A DNA stretch of 64,000 bases from contig NZ_LN651331.1 in the NCBI RefSeq assembly GCF_000826525.2, forward strand, positions 124,001-188,000, written 5' to 3'. The stretch is from Mobilicoccus massiliensis. Lineage in GTDB: Bacteria > Actinomycetota > Actinomycetes > Actinomycetales > Dermatophilaceae. Made by a program: the position numbers and the translations under genes. Below the pieces are notes generated by a model. That model worked only from the letters and a program-made list of their open reading frames with translations, was not told where the DNA came from and did no database searches. Positions 45,564-54,370 of the stretch are shown in pieces (position 1 is the first letter of the stretch; each line of letters begins with the position of its first letter).

Positions 45564-47380
45564 CTCTCCACTGTAGTCAGCGTGGCCCGTTCGGCAGGCG
45601 TGCTCGAGGGCCGCAGACTCGGGATGCCCTCGGCGCCGCCGACCGGGCAGCTCCACGTGCCGACGAGGTCGACGAGGCGCACCCCGGCCTGTACGAGCCA
45701 ACGGTGGAGGATCTCGGTCTCCTCCGGGTGGGTCGCCGGTGCGGGTGGGATCGGTGCGGCGACGACCTCGGCCGTGGCACGCATGGCCGAGATGAACGGC
45801 ATGGGATCGGCGCGGGGGGGTGTACAGGTGGTCCCGGCGAGGCGGCCGTGCCGAATGGTCACGACCTCCCAGCCCCCTTCGTCCCGTCGGCGGGCCGCGA
45901 CGATCTCCGGGGCCGCCGCGAGCGGGGCGAGCCGCTGGGCGCGCGCGAGCCCGTCGACGAGAGAGGCGGCCCGGTCGCGGACGGCACCGGCCTCCTCGTA
46001 ACGCTCGTCGGCGGAGAGGTCGCGCATGCGTCGGCGCAGCGTCTCGACGGGGGCACGGTCGGCGCCGGTGAGCAGCTCCGTGGCACGTTTCGCGAGCGGG
46101 GCGTACTCCTCGACGCTCTGCCGCCCCCGGCAGGGTGCGCCGCACCGGCCGATCTCGGCGAGCAGGCAGGCCGAGGCCTGCCGGGCGAGCCGGGCGAGGC
46201 GGGTCGTGCACTGCCGCAACGGAATGACCTCGTGGACCGCCGCCATCGCGTCGAGGGCGCTCTGTCGCCGGGGAAAGGGCCCGCAGTAGGCCGCGCCGTC
46301 GTTCTTGACCGCGGTGACGACGGAGAGCCGAGGGAACGGCTCGATCGTGACCTTGACCCAGGCGCGTGAGGCCGGCCGTTTGGAGCGGCGGTTGTACGGC
46401 GGGTCGTGTTCGGCGATGAGACGCAGTTCGCGCACCTGTGCCTCGAGGCGGGTGGCGCACACGACGGGGACGACGTGCTCGGCGGCCTGGAGCATCTCGG
46501 TCATGCGGGCGCGCTGCTCGGAGGCGGTGAAGTACGACGACACACGACGCCGGATGTCGGTGGAGGTGCCCACGTAGAGCACCTTGCCGCGCAGGCCCGT
46601 GAACATGTAGACGCCGGGGGCCGAGGGCAGGCCCTCGCCGAGGTGGCGTTTGCGGCGTTGGACGGGATGCACCCGGGAGGCGAGCACCTGCAGCTCTTCC
46701 AGGGTGCGGGCGGCGAGGGGGCCCGTACCGCCGCAGCGGGCCAGCAGGCCGTGGAGGACGTCGACCGTGGCCCGGGCGTCGTGCAACGCCCGGTGGTCGG
46801 GGATGACGGCCGTGCCGAACAGCTCTGCGAGGGTGCCCAGCTTGTGGTTGGGCACCTCGTCACGGGTGACGAGCCGGCGGGCGAGAGTGACCGTGTCGAC
46901 GACGGTGGGCGATCCCCACGCGAGACCGAGCCGGCGGGCGCCGGTGCGGAGGAACCCGATGTCGAACGGGGCGTTGTGGGCCACGAGCACGGCCCCCCGG
47001 GAGAACTCGAGAAAGCGGGGGAGGACGTCGTCGATCTGCGGGGCTCCGGCGAGCATCTCGTCGGTGATGCCGGTGAGGAGACGGATGAAGGGCGGCACCG
47101 GCACCTGGGGGTCGACGAGGGTGTGGAACTCGCCGAGGACCTCCCCGCCGCACACCTTGACGGCCCCGATCTCGGTGATGTGCGAGTCGGCGGGGTTGCC
47201 GCCGGTGGTCTCGAGGTCGACGACGACGAAGGTGACCTGCGACAACGGGGTGCCGAGCTCGTCCAGCGTTCCCTGGACGTATCCGGCGCCGGTGCTGCCC
47301 GCCGCGGGCGTCGTGGACGCCGCGGCCGGTGGGCTGCCGGGCCCCGCGTGCAGGGGGAGGAGGGTCGTGTCGTCGTGCAT
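45560..47380 (-). CDS. DEDD 3'-5' exonuclease fused to a UvrC-like GIY-YIG nuclease
   Basis: This 606-residue protein joins two nuclease modules. Residues about 45-215 are a DnaQ-like exonuclease with the DEDDh motifs VVVDLETTGG, LVAHNAPFDIGFL and HRALHDARATVD. Residues about 240-330 are a GIY-YIG domain (APGVYMFTGLRGKVLYVGTSTDIRRRV, quoted in part), followed by a UVR-like helical motif (ERYEEAGAVRDRAASL) as in UvrC. It matches the mycobacterial Rv2191 type and probably acts in DNA repair. The ATG at 47380 is selected; upstream extension is not conserved-looking. Confidence 0.9.
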   Translation of the reverse strand: MHDDTTLLPLHAGPGSPPAAASTTPAAGSTGAGYVQGTLDELGTPLSQVTFVVVDLETTGGNPADSHITEIGAVKVCGGEVLGEFHTLVDPQVPVPPFIRLLTGITDEMLAGAPQIDDVLPRFLEFSRGAVLVAHNAPFDIGFLRTGARRLGLAWGSPTVVDTVTLARRLVTRDEVPNHKLGTLAELFGTAVIPDHRALHDARATVDVLHGLLARCGGTGPLAARTLEELQVLASRVHPVQRRKRHLGEGLPSAPGVYMFTGLRGKVLYVGTSTDIRRRVSSYFTASEQRARMTEMLQAAEHVVPVVCATRLEAQVRELRLIAEHDPPYNRRSKRPASRAWVKVTIEPFPRLSVVTAVKNDGAAYCGPFPRRQSALDAMAAVHEVIPLRQCTTRLARLARQASACLLAEIGRCGAPCRGRQSVEEYAPLAKRATELLTGADRAPVETLRRRMRDLSADERYEEAGAVRDRAASLVDGLARAQRLAPLAAAPEIVAARRRDEGGWEVVTIRHGRLAGTTCTPPRADPMPFISAMRATAEVVAAPIPPAPATHPEETEILHRWLVQAGVRLVDLVGTWSCPVGGAEGIPSLRPSSTPAERATLTTVER

Positions 47381-47520
47381 GGGGCCGAGGATGGCAGGGC
47401 CCTCCGACAACCGTTGCTCTCGCGCGTCGTCGCAGGTCGCAAGGGTTGTCGGTGCCGAGCCGTAACGTCCGGGGCGAGCTGGGACGAGGTGTTCCGGCGG
47501 TCGAGGTCGAGGAGGCCGAG

Positions 47521-47739
47521 ATGATCGTGGACTGTGGCACGTGCCCCGTCTCCGGGGCGGCATGCGCCGACTGTGCCGTGCGAGTCCTGCTCGACGTCCC
47601 GCTGGGCGGGTTGCGTCTCGATCCGGTGGAACGCCGGGCCGTCGACGCGTTCGTCGGCGCCGGACTCATCGACGCGGAGCGAGCGGCGCACCTCACCGCC
47701 GAGGTGCATCCGTGGGAGGGTGTACGCGTGGCCGGATGA
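47521..47739 (+). CDS. Small cysteine-rich protein
   Basis: The 72-residue protein starts MIVDCGTCPVSGAACADCAV, with four Cys in a CX2C-X6-CX2C arrangement (residues 5, 8, 15 and 18) that could bind zinc or an Fe-S cluster. The remainder is a short helical, acidic/Arg-containing domain. The ATG follows GAGGAGG. It precedes the lipoprotein gene by 13 bp and may be co-transcribed with it. No function is known to me. Confidence 0.75.
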   Translation: MIVDCGTCPVSGAACADCAVRVLLDVPLGGLRLDPVERRAVDAFVGAGLIDAERAAHLTAEVHPWEGVRVAG

Positions 47740-47752
47740 ACGGAGGCGATCG

Positions 47753-48841
47753 ATGCACGCCCGACGCGTGGGTTCGTATGCTCCTCTCGCCCGTCGCTCG
47801 GTGCTGCCGGCCGGTGCGCTCGCCCTCGTCCTCGGTCTGAGCGCGTGCGGCGGCGGGCCGACGCCGCCCGGGCTCGATGCGACGGCCCCGCCTCCCAGCG
47901 AGGCCGCACTCGTGGCGGCTCCAGGTTCGAGCCGGTCCTCGACACCGCCGGCGCCGACAGCCTCGACGGAGGCCGGGGGCGCCACCGGCAGCGGGTCGAG
48001 CGGGGCGTCCACGGCTGCGCCCCGACCCGGTGTCGCGGGACGAGTCGCCTCTGCGGCGGCCCGCCTCCGGCGCGAGCGGCCCACCGATGAGGTCCTCACC
48101 TCCGCTGCCACGGTGGTCGCCGGACCGGCGACTGCGGCGAGCCTGCGCGAGGTCGCGGCGGCCGGTGACGAGGCGTGGCGCCGCTGCCGGGCCGTGTGGC
48201 CCGCGGCCGAGGACGTCCCGCCGCTCGTCGTCGTCCTCGCGTCCTCTCCCGAGACCGCGGGCGAGGCTCCCGGCACCCCGACGGGAGCGCGGCCGTCTTC
48301 TGCTCCCGTGGAGGCCGTGGCCACCACCGTCGTCGCCGGCCGTCCGCCCTCGGCGCGGGTCCGGGTGCACCTCGACCCCCGTGGGTGGGCGGCGCTCACC
48401 GAGAAGGGGCGTCGCGTCGTGCTGACACACGAGTGTGTCCACGTGGCCCTCGCGGCTCGCGCCCGGCCGGCCGCACCGGCCTGGCTCGTCGAGGGAACGG
48501 CCGAGTACGTCGCCTACCGCGACGCGGCGGTGAGGCGCGAGGAGGTGCTCGCCCCGCTGTTCGCACGGGTCGCCCGCGAAGGGGCCCCGGCGTCCTTCCC
48601 GGCCGACGCCGACTTCGAGGTGGGCCACGGCGACCTCACCCAGGTGCTGGGCGCGTACGCCGAGGCCTCGAGCGCGGCCGCCGTCTACGCCGATCTGTAC
48701 GGCGAACCGGCGCTGCTTCGGCTCGTCACGACCGGGCCCGGGGCTCCCGGGCCGGGCTCCTTCCGCGAGCTCGAGGCGGTGTTCCTGCCGCAGTGGCGGC
48801 ACGAACTGCAGCAGGCGGCGTTGCGTTCCACTCAGCTGTAG
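47753..48841 (+). CDS. Lipoprotein with a gluzincin-type metallopeptidase domain
   Basis: The 362-residue precursor has a lipoprotein signal (ALVLGLSACGGG, C32), then a Pro/Ser/Ala/Gly-rich linker of about 60 residues. The folded domain carries VVLTHECVHVALAARA, an HEXXH zinc motif, followed by WLVEGTAEYVAYRDA, where Glu is the likely third ligand (HEXXH-(X)n-E). It is therefore probably an extracytoplasmic zinc peptidase; the substrate is unknown. The ATG at 47753 follows CGGAGG. Its 3' end overlaps the convergent acyl-CoA ligase gene by 10 bp. Confidence 0.85.
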   Translation: MHARRVGSYAPLARRSVLPAGALALVLGLSACGGGPTPPGLDATAPPPSEAALVAAPGSSRSSTPPAPTASTEAGGATGSGSSGASTAAPRPGVAGRVASAAARLRRERPTDEVLTSAATVVAGPATAASLREVAAAGDEAWRRCRAVWPAAEDVPPLVVVLASSPETAGEAPGTPTGARPSSAPVEAVATTVVAGRPPSARVRVHLDPRGWAALTEKGRRVVLTHECVHVALAARARPAAPAWLVEGTAEYVAYRDAAVRREEVLAPLFARVAREGAPASFPADADFEVGHGDLTQVLGAYAEASSAAAVYADLYGEPALLRLVTTGPGAPGPGSFRELEAVFLPQWRHELQQAALRSTQL

Positions 48842-50625
48842 AGGGCTTCGACCTCGCCCGCGAAGTCGCGCAGAATCTCCTTGCGTCGCAGCTTCAGCGA
48901 CGGGGTGAGGTGGCCGCTGTCCTCGGTGAAGTCGCCGGGGATGATGCGGAACTTGCGAATGCTCTCGGCCCGGCTCACGGTGGCGTTCGCGCGGTCGACG
49001 GCCATCTGGATGTGCTCGCGCACCATCGGGTCGGTGAGGCACAGCTCGGGTGTGAGGTCGGGGCGCCCGTGCGAGGTGGCCCAGGATTCGAGCATGTCGG
49101 TGTCGATGGTGAGGAGGGCACCGACGAAGGGGCGTCCGTCCCCGACGACGACGGCCTGTGAGACGAGGGGGTGCGCGCGGACGACGTCCTCGAGTCCCGA
49201 GGGCGCGACGTTCTTGCCGCCGGCGGTGACGATGATCTCCTTCTTGCGGCCGGTGATCGAGAGGAACCCGTCCTCGTCGATGTTGCCGAGGTCGCCGGTG
49301 CGCAGCCAGCCGTCGTCGGTGAAGGCGGCACGGGTCGCCTCGGGATCGCCGCGGTATCCGCGAAAGACGCCCTCGCCGCACACGAGCAACTCGCCGTCCT
49401 CGTCGATCCGCATCCCGACGCCCGGGATCGGTAGCCCGACGGCCCCGATGCGCAGGTTGTCGGGCGTGCCGACCGCGACGGGGGCTGTGGTCTCGGTGAG
49501 GCCGTATCCCTCGAGCACCGTGATACCGACGCCCCGGAAGAAGTGGCCGAGCCGCTCGCCCAGCGGAGCGCCGCCGGAGACCGCCCAGCGGATGTGTCCG
49601 CCGAGGCGCGCTCGAAGTCGGCGGTAGACGAGCCGCTCCATCACGGCGTGCGCCACCCGCACTCGCAGGGAGGGCCCGCGGGGCTCGTCGAGGGCTCGGC
49701 TGTAGGCGATGGCGGTGCGGGTGGCCCGCGTGAAGATTCCTCCCTTGCCGTCGTTGCGCGCGCTCTGGTCGGCCGCGTTGTAGACCTTCTCGAACACGCG
49801 GGGAACCGCGAGGAGGAACGTCGGGCGGAACGCCTGGAGGTCGCCCGTGAGGTTCTTGATGTCCGGCGCATGCCCGACGCGCATCATCGCGTCGACGGCG
49901 ACCACCTCGATGAGGCGCGCGAACACGTGCGCCAACGGCAGGAACAGCAGCACCGAGGCGTCCTCGGGCCCGACGATGACGTCGAGCTCGACGCAGATGT
50001 TGTCGGAGAGGTCCATGAAATTGCCGTGGGTGAGCTCACACCCCTTGGGGCGGCCGGTGGTGCCCGAGGTGTAGATCACGGTCGCGAGATCGGTGCGGTC
50101 ACGCCCCGCGGTGCGCGCGGCGAGCGTCGCGTCGTCGACGTCGGCACCGGCCGCGAGCAGATCCTCCAGTCCGCCACCCTCGATCGACCACACGTGCTCG
50201 AGATCGGGGCAGTCGTCGCGGACCTGCGCGGCCACTGCGGCGTGGGTCTCGTTCTCGACGAGAAGGGCCCGCGTGCCCGTGTCCTGCAGGATCCACTTCA
50301 ACTGCCCGGCCGAGGACGTCTCGTACACCGGCACGGGCACGGCTCCGGCCGTCCACAGGGCGAAATCGGCGAGGGTCCACTCGTATCGGGTGCGGCTCAT
50401 GATCGCGACCCGGTCACCGGCCTCGATGCCCGCGGCGACGAACCCCTTGGCGAGTCGGGCGACCTCGTCGGCGAATCCACGCGCGGTGACATCGCGCCAC
50501 CCGTCGTCGCCCTTCACGGAGAAGACGACACGGTCGGGACGCCGCGCGGCGCCTCGCACGGGCAGATCGGCCAGGGTCCCCTGCGTCGTGGGCGGGACGA
50601 CCGGCGGGCTGATCGATTCGCGCAT
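48832..50625 (-). CDS. Long-chain fatty acid-CoA ligase (AMP-forming)
   Basis: This 597-residue adenylating enzyme activates fatty acids to acyl-CoA. The ATP-binding P-loop is VIYTSGTTGRPKGCELTH, the A5 region is VLEGYGLTETTAP, the A7/A8 hinge is WLRTGDLGNIDEDGFLSI and GRKKEIIVTAGGKNVAP, and the terminal catalytic Lys lies in LTPSLKLRRKEI. It resembles the FadD15 type of long-chain ligases in actinobacteria. The ATG at 50625 follows AGGAA; an upstream GTG frame to 50685 is rejected. It is divergent from the SRPBCC gene. Confidence 0.93.
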   Translation of the reverse strand: MRESISPPVVPPTTQGTLADLPVRGAARRPDRVVFSVKGDDGWRDVTARGFADEVARLAKGFVAAGIEAGDRVAIMSRTRYEWTLADFALWTAGAVPVPVYETSSAGQLKWILQDTGTRALLVENETHAAVAAQVRDDCPDLEHVWSIEGGGLEDLLAAGADVDDATLAARTAGRDRTDLATVIYTSGTTGRPKGCELTHGNFMDLSDNICVELDVIVGPEDASVLLFLPLAHVFARLIEVVAVDAMMRVGHAPDIKNLTGDLQAFRPTFLLAVPRVFEKVYNAADQSARNDGKGGIFTRATRTAIAYSRALDEPRGPSLRVRVAHAVMERLVYRRLRARLGGHIRWAVSGGAPLGERLGHFFRGVGITVLEGYGLTETTAPVAVGTPDNLRIGAVGLPIPGVGMRIDEDGELLVCGEGVFRGYRGDPEATRAAFTDDGWLRTGDLGNIDEDGFLSITGRKKEIIVTAGGKNVAPSGLEDVVRAHPLVSQAVVVGDGRPFVGALLTIDTDMLESWATSHGRPDLTPELCLTDPMVREHIQMAVDRANATVSRAESIRKFRIIPGDFTEDSGHLTPSLKLRRKEILRDFAGEVEALYS

Positions 50626-50702
50626 CGGTTCCTCTTCACGCGGGGGAGTGGATGAGGCCGGACGGCTCCGACGTCGCGTCACCATACCGGCGCGCCGGTG
50701 GA

Positions 50703-50708
50703 TAGCCT
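50703..50708 (+). promoter_or_regulatory. -10 box for a leaderless SRPBCC-operon transcript
   Basis: TAGCCT lies at -12 to -7 of the ATG at 50715. Confidence 0.55.
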
Positions 50709-50714
50709 ACGGTC

Positions 50715-51158
50715 ATGCCGTCACGCACCGAGGAGTCCATCCGCATCGACGCACCCCCGGGTGAGGTGCTGGACGTCGTCGCCGATGTCGAGTCCTACCC
50801 CGAGTGGTCGGCGGGGATGCGGGAGGTCACGGTGCTCACCGAGGACGAGGAGTCGTGGCCGCTGCAGGTCGAGTTCCTCGTCGACGCGGGGTTCTCCAGC
50901 GAGCGCTACACCCTCGACTACACGTGGGACGTCGACGTAGACGGGGCGGGCACGGTCTCGTGGACGCTGGCGCGCTCCGACGCTCTCAAAGCGCTCGACG
51001 GTAGCTACGTCATCGCTCCCGACGGTGACGGCACCCTCGTCACCTACACGATGTCGGTCGAGACCGCGATGAAGGTGCCGGGGATGCTGCGTCGCAAGGC
51101 CGAGCAGAAGATCGTCTCGACGGCGCTCACGGGCCTCAAGCAGCGCGTCGAGGGATGA
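50715..51158 (+). CDS. SRPBCC (START-like) family protein
   Basis: The 147-residue protein has the helix-grip fold of the polyketide cyclase/START superfamily: IRIDAPPGEVLDVVADVESYPEWSAGM (quoted in part) near the N-terminus, alternating beta strands, and a long C-terminal helix (RRKAEQKIVSTALTGLKQRV). Members bind hydrophobic ligands. It lies between the acyl-CoA ligase and the ROK kinases, but a lipid-related role is only inference. Its stop overlaps the next start (ATGA). Confidence 0.85.
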   Translation: MPSRTEESIRIDAPPGEVLDVVADVESYPEWSAGMREVTVLTEDEESWPLQVEFLVDAGFSSERYTLDYTWDVDVDGAGTVSWTLARSDALKALDGSYVIAPDGDGTLVTYTMSVETAMKVPGMLRRKAEQKIVSTALTGLKQRVEG

Positions 51159-51589
51159 GCGGCGAGGGGGCCTCGGCCGTCGAGCGCGAGGCCGAGCTGC
51201 TCGCCGAGGCGTTGGGCCGGGCCTGGGGGCGTGAGGCCGGCCCGACGGATACGAACGAGACGGACGAGGCCAACGGCACGCCTGATGGCCGCGCGACGGT
51301 GGCGTCGCGCTGGATCCAGGAGCGCGGGCCCGAGCTGCTGCGTAACCTCGCCGACGCGACTGCCCTCGTCTCCGACGGGTTGCGAGTCCTCGCCGACCAC
51401 GTCGAGGAGGCTGGGGCCGAGAGCCGGGCGCGATCCGCGCAAGGCGAGCCGGGGGAGCGACCGGAGGGGCGGCAGGAGGAGTGGCCGCCGCGGCCAGGCC
51501 CGTGGCGTTCACCGCATCCGCAGGGTCTGGGGGATCCGCAAGATCGACAAGATCGACACGTGCAGGAGCGATACGAGGAGCAGGCATGA
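51155..51589 (+). CDS. Hypothetical acidic protein upstream of the ROK kinase
   Basis: This 144-residue protein has an acidic, helical N-terminal part (REAELLAEALGRAWGREAG, then RWIQERGPELLRNLADATAL and LRVLADHVEEAG) and a Pro/Arg/Gln-rich disordered tail. I do not recognise a family. It is linked by ATGA overlaps to both the SRPBCC gene and the ROK kinase, so it is surely expressed with them. In Streptomyces a small gene (sco2127) sits just before glkA and affects glucose repression; the position is similar but homology is not shown. Confidence 0.65.
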   Translation: MSGEGASAVEREAELLAEALGRAWGREAGPTDTNETDEANGTPDGRATVASRWIQERGPELLRNLADATALVSDGLRVLADHVEEAGAESRARSAQGEPGERPEGRQEEWPPRPGPWRSPHPQGLGDPQDRQDRHVQERYEEQA

Positions 51590-52536
51590 TCACGGTGGGA
51601 CTCGACATCGGCGGCACGAAGATCCTCGGTGCGCTCGTCGAGGAGGACGGCACGATCCTGACGCGCGGACGCCGGGACACGCCGGCGCAGGATCCCGCGG
51701 GCATCGTCGCGGCGGCGGCGGATCTCACCGCCGAACTCGCCGCCGACCACGATGTGGCCGGGGCCGGGGTGGCCGTGGCCGGCTTTCTCGATCGGGCGCG
51801 GGAACGGGTGCTGTTCGCGCCCAACGTCGCCTGGCGCGACGAGCCCCTGCGGGCACGGCTCGCCGACCTCGTGGGGCTGCCCGTCGTACTCGAGAACGAC
51901 GCCAACGCCGCGACGTGGGGCGAGTTCGTCCACGGCACCGCGGCGGAGGCGAACGACCTGCTCTTCCTCACGATCGGCACGGGGGTCGGCGGCGGGATCG
52001 TCACCGACGGTGCTCTCCTGCGTGGGGCGTTCGGTGTCGGGGCCGAGGTCGGGCACATCCGCGTCGTGCCCGACGGCCGGTTGTGCGGGTGCGGAGTGCA
52101 CGGCTGCCTGGAGCAGTACGCGTCGGGGACGGCGCTGCTTCGGTCGGCCCGCCGGCTCGTGGACTCCGGGGCGCCCGAGGCGGCCGTCCTCACCGAGATG
52201 TGCGGCGGCGATCCCTCCGCGTTGACGGGGCAGGACATCACCGCGGCCGCGATGGAGAAGGACCCGGCGTCGATCGGTCTCATCGCGGAGCTCGGACGAT
52301 GGATCGGCGCGGGCGCCGCGTCGCTGACCGCCGTGCTCGACCCCGAGATCATCCTCATCGGCGGTGGCGTCTCGACGGCGGGTGACCTGCTGCTCGAGCC
52401 GGCGCGCGAGGCGTTCGCCGAGAACATCACCGGACGCGGATTCCGCCCCTACGGCACGATGCTCTTCGCCGGCCTGCTCGACGACGCCGGGGTCATGGGC
52501 GCCGCCGCCCTCGCGAGGGAGGCGGGCCGCCGGTGA
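51586..52536 (+). CDS. ROK family glucokinase, copy 1
   Basis: The 316-residue kinase has the ROK phosphate-binding start VGLDIGGTKILGALV, the catalytic ENDANAATWGEF with Asp, the GTGVGGGIV loop, and the zinc motif CGCGVHGCLEQYASG. It probably phosphorylates glucose with ATP and contributes to carbon repression. The ATG at 51586 follows GAGGAG and overlaps the previous stop. Its own stop overlaps the second ROK gene start (GTGA), so the two paralogues are translationally coupled. Confidence 0.92.
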   Translation: MITVGLDIGGTKILGALVEEDGTILTRGRRDTPAQDPAGIVAAAADLTAELAADHDVAGAGVAVAGFLDRARERVLFAPNVAWRDEPLRARLADLVGLPVVLENDANAATWGEFVHGTAAEANDLLFLTIGTGVGGGIVTDGALLRGAFGVGAEVGHIRVVPDGRLCGCGVHGCLEQYASGTALLRSARRLVDSGAPEAAVLTEMCGGDPSALTGQDITAAAMEKDPASIGLIAELGRWIGAGAASLTAVLDPEIILIGGGVSTAGDLLLEPAREAFAENITGRGFRPYGTMLFAGLLDDAGVMGAAALAREAGRR

Positions 52537-53507
52537 ACGACGAACTGGCGATCGGTGTCGACATCGGCGGCACCAAGGTGGCCGCGGGACTGGTCGACGC
52601 CGAGGGTGTCATCCTGCACCGCACCCGGCGCGACACCCCGGATCGTTCGAGCAGCCCGCGGGTGGTGGAGGACACGATCACCGACGCCGTGAACGAGCTG
52701 CTGGCCTGGGCCGACGGTGAGGGCCGTGAGGTCGAGGCCGTCGGCATCGGTGCCGCAGGGTTCGTGGGCGCCGACCGGGGGACGGTCGTCTTCGCACCGC
52801 ATCTGTCGTGGCGCGACGAGCCGCTGCGCGACTCCCTCGGTGGGCGCATCGGCCGACCCATCACGGTCGACAACGACGCGAACGCGGCCGCCTGGGCCGA
52901 ATCCCGCTTCGGCGCGGCTCGCGACGAGAGCCACGTCGTCATGATCACCCTCGGCACCGGCATCGGTGGCGCGCTGATCATCGAGAACGAGTTGCGGCGC
53001 GGCCAGTTCGGCATCGCCGGAGAGTTCGGGCACATGCAGGTCGTGCCCGACGGCATCCGTTGCGAGTGCGGCAACCGCGGCTGTTGGGAGCAGTACGCGA
53101 GCGGCAACGCGCTCGTCCGGGAGGCCCGCGGCCTCATGACGGCGCGCTCGCCCGTCGCGCAGGATCTGCTCGCGCGGGTGCACGGCGATCCGTCCCGGCT
53201 CGCCGGCCCGCTCGTCACCGAGGCGGCCCGGGAGGGCGATCCCACCGCCCGGGAGCTGCTCGCCGAGATCGGCCACTGGCTCGGGGTGGGGATCGCCGGG
53301 CTCGCGGCGGCCTTCGACCCGGGGATCTTCGTCATCGGCGGCGGCGTGAGCGCGGCGGGGGAACTGCTCATCGAGCCCGCCCGCGAGAGCTACCGCCGAC
53401 GCCTACCCGGGCGCGGGTACCGTCCCGAGGCGCGCATCGTCGAGGCCGCCCTCGGGCCCGATGCCGGGCTCATCGGCGCCGCCGACCTCGCCCGCGGGGG
53501 GACCTGA
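52533..53507 (+). CDS. ROK family glucokinase, copy 2
   Basis: This 324-residue paralogue of the preceding gene has the same motifs: IGVDIGGTKVAAGLV, VDNDANAAAWAESRF, LGTGIGGALI and the zinc site CECGNRGCWEQYASG. The two share the GRGFRPYGTM/GRGYRPEARI type C-terminal block, which points to tandem duplication followed by divergence. The GTG start overlaps the upstream stop. It closely resembles the main actinobacterial glucokinase (glkA/ppgK-like ROK group), but which copy is the principal glucokinase cannot be told. Confidence 0.92.
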   Translation: MNDELAIGVDIGGTKVAAGLVDAEGVILHRTRRDTPDRSSSPRVVEDTITDAVNELLAWADGEGREVEAVGIGAAGFVGADRGTVVFAPHLSWRDEPLRDSLGGRIGRPITVDNDANAAAWAESRFGAARDESHVVMITLGTGIGGALIIENELRRGQFGIAGEFGHMQVVPDGIRCECGNRGCWEQYASGNALVREARGLMTARSPVAQDLLARVHGDPSRLAGPLVTEAAREGDPTARELLAEIGHWLGVGIAGLAAAFDPGIFVIGGGVSAAGELLIEPARESYRRRLPGRGYRPEARIVEAALGPDAGLIGAADLARGGT

Positions 53508-53527
53508 GCTCGATCCTGCACGATGGG

Positions 53528-54154
53528 TCAGACGCGGGCTCCGTCGTCGTCATCGTCGGGGTCACGATCGTGGGGCTGGCGCAGCACCAGCGTGACGAAT
53601 CCCGCGATGGTGAGCGCACCCGCGGCCCACATCTGTCGGTGCTCGGTGGGCGTGACGAACACGAGGTAGAGCAGCCACAGCGGCCCGCCCACGAGACCGA
53701 CGAGCGCGAGGTAGAACGACCAGTCGGTGAGCACCGGCGGCAGTGGTGAGGGCGGCGGGGGGACGAACCCCTCCTCGTCGTCGTCCTCCGGCGGAACGTG
53801 CTGCCGCCACGCAGCGGTCTCGGCCGGCTGGGGCATCGGCTCGTGTGCCGGGGTCGCGCCGGACGTCGGAGACACGTCGGACGTCGGGGAGGCCTCGGAC
53901 GTGGGAGAGACATCGGACGCCGGGAAGACATCGGATACCGGGGGCGAGTCCGCCGACGAGGCGTCGGCCGACGAGGGGTCGTGCCCCGCCGCGGGGTCGC
54001 GCGGTCGCGGTGATGCGGGGTCGAGAGGCGGTGCCGGCCGTTCGGTCGAAGCGCCTGCTCGAGCCTCGTCGGGCGGGTCGTCCCAGCGGGCGACGATGTC
54101 GGCGAACAGCGCGTCGATGTCGTCGCGTTCACCGCCGCCGGGGCTCGTCGTCAT
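53528..54154 (-). CDS. Membrane protein with a repetitive hydrophilic N-terminus
   Basis: The 208-residue protein starts with an acidic segment (DDIDALFADIVARWDD), then a long Pro/Ser/Ala/Asp-rich low-complexity stretch containing four imperfect six-residue units of the form SDVSPT. Two membrane helices follow (FYLALVGLVGGPLWLLYLVF and MWAAGALTIAGFVTLVL) and an Asp-rich tail. Proteins with this layout occur near glucokinase or plsC in actinobacteria and have no known function. The ATG at 54154 is divergent from plsC. Confidence 0.75.
   Translation of the reverse strand: MTTSPGGGERDDIDALFADIVARWDDPPDEARAGASTERPAPPLDPASPRPRDPAAGHDPSSADASSADSPPVSDVFPASDVSPTSEASPTSDVSPTSGATPAHEPMPQPAETAAWRQHVPPEDDDEEGFVPPPPSPLPPVLTDWSFYLALVGLVGGPLWLLYLVFVTPTEHRQMWAAGALTIAGFVTLVLRQPHDRDPDDDDDGARV
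53870..53941. repeat. Four imperfect 18-bp tandem units inside the membrane-protein gene
   Basis: Units at 53870, 53888, 53906 and 53924 share the core TCGGACG and encode the six-residue repeats in the disordered N-terminal region. Confidence 0.75.
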
Positions 54155-54370
54155 CGTGCACCTCCCACCGGGTCGATTCTTGCAGAGACCATCTCTCGGC
54201 GGGCGGCCGCGGTGCACCCCCGTCCCCTCGTGGTCGCGCCACCACTCCGTCGCCACCGCACCGCCACTCCATCGCCACGACATCGGGCGTCGCCGCGCTC
54301 TCGATTGATCGCTCGGCGCGCTCCGGAGTTCCGTACCGTAGAGTCTGCCCGGCCGATCAGGAGGTTCTCG

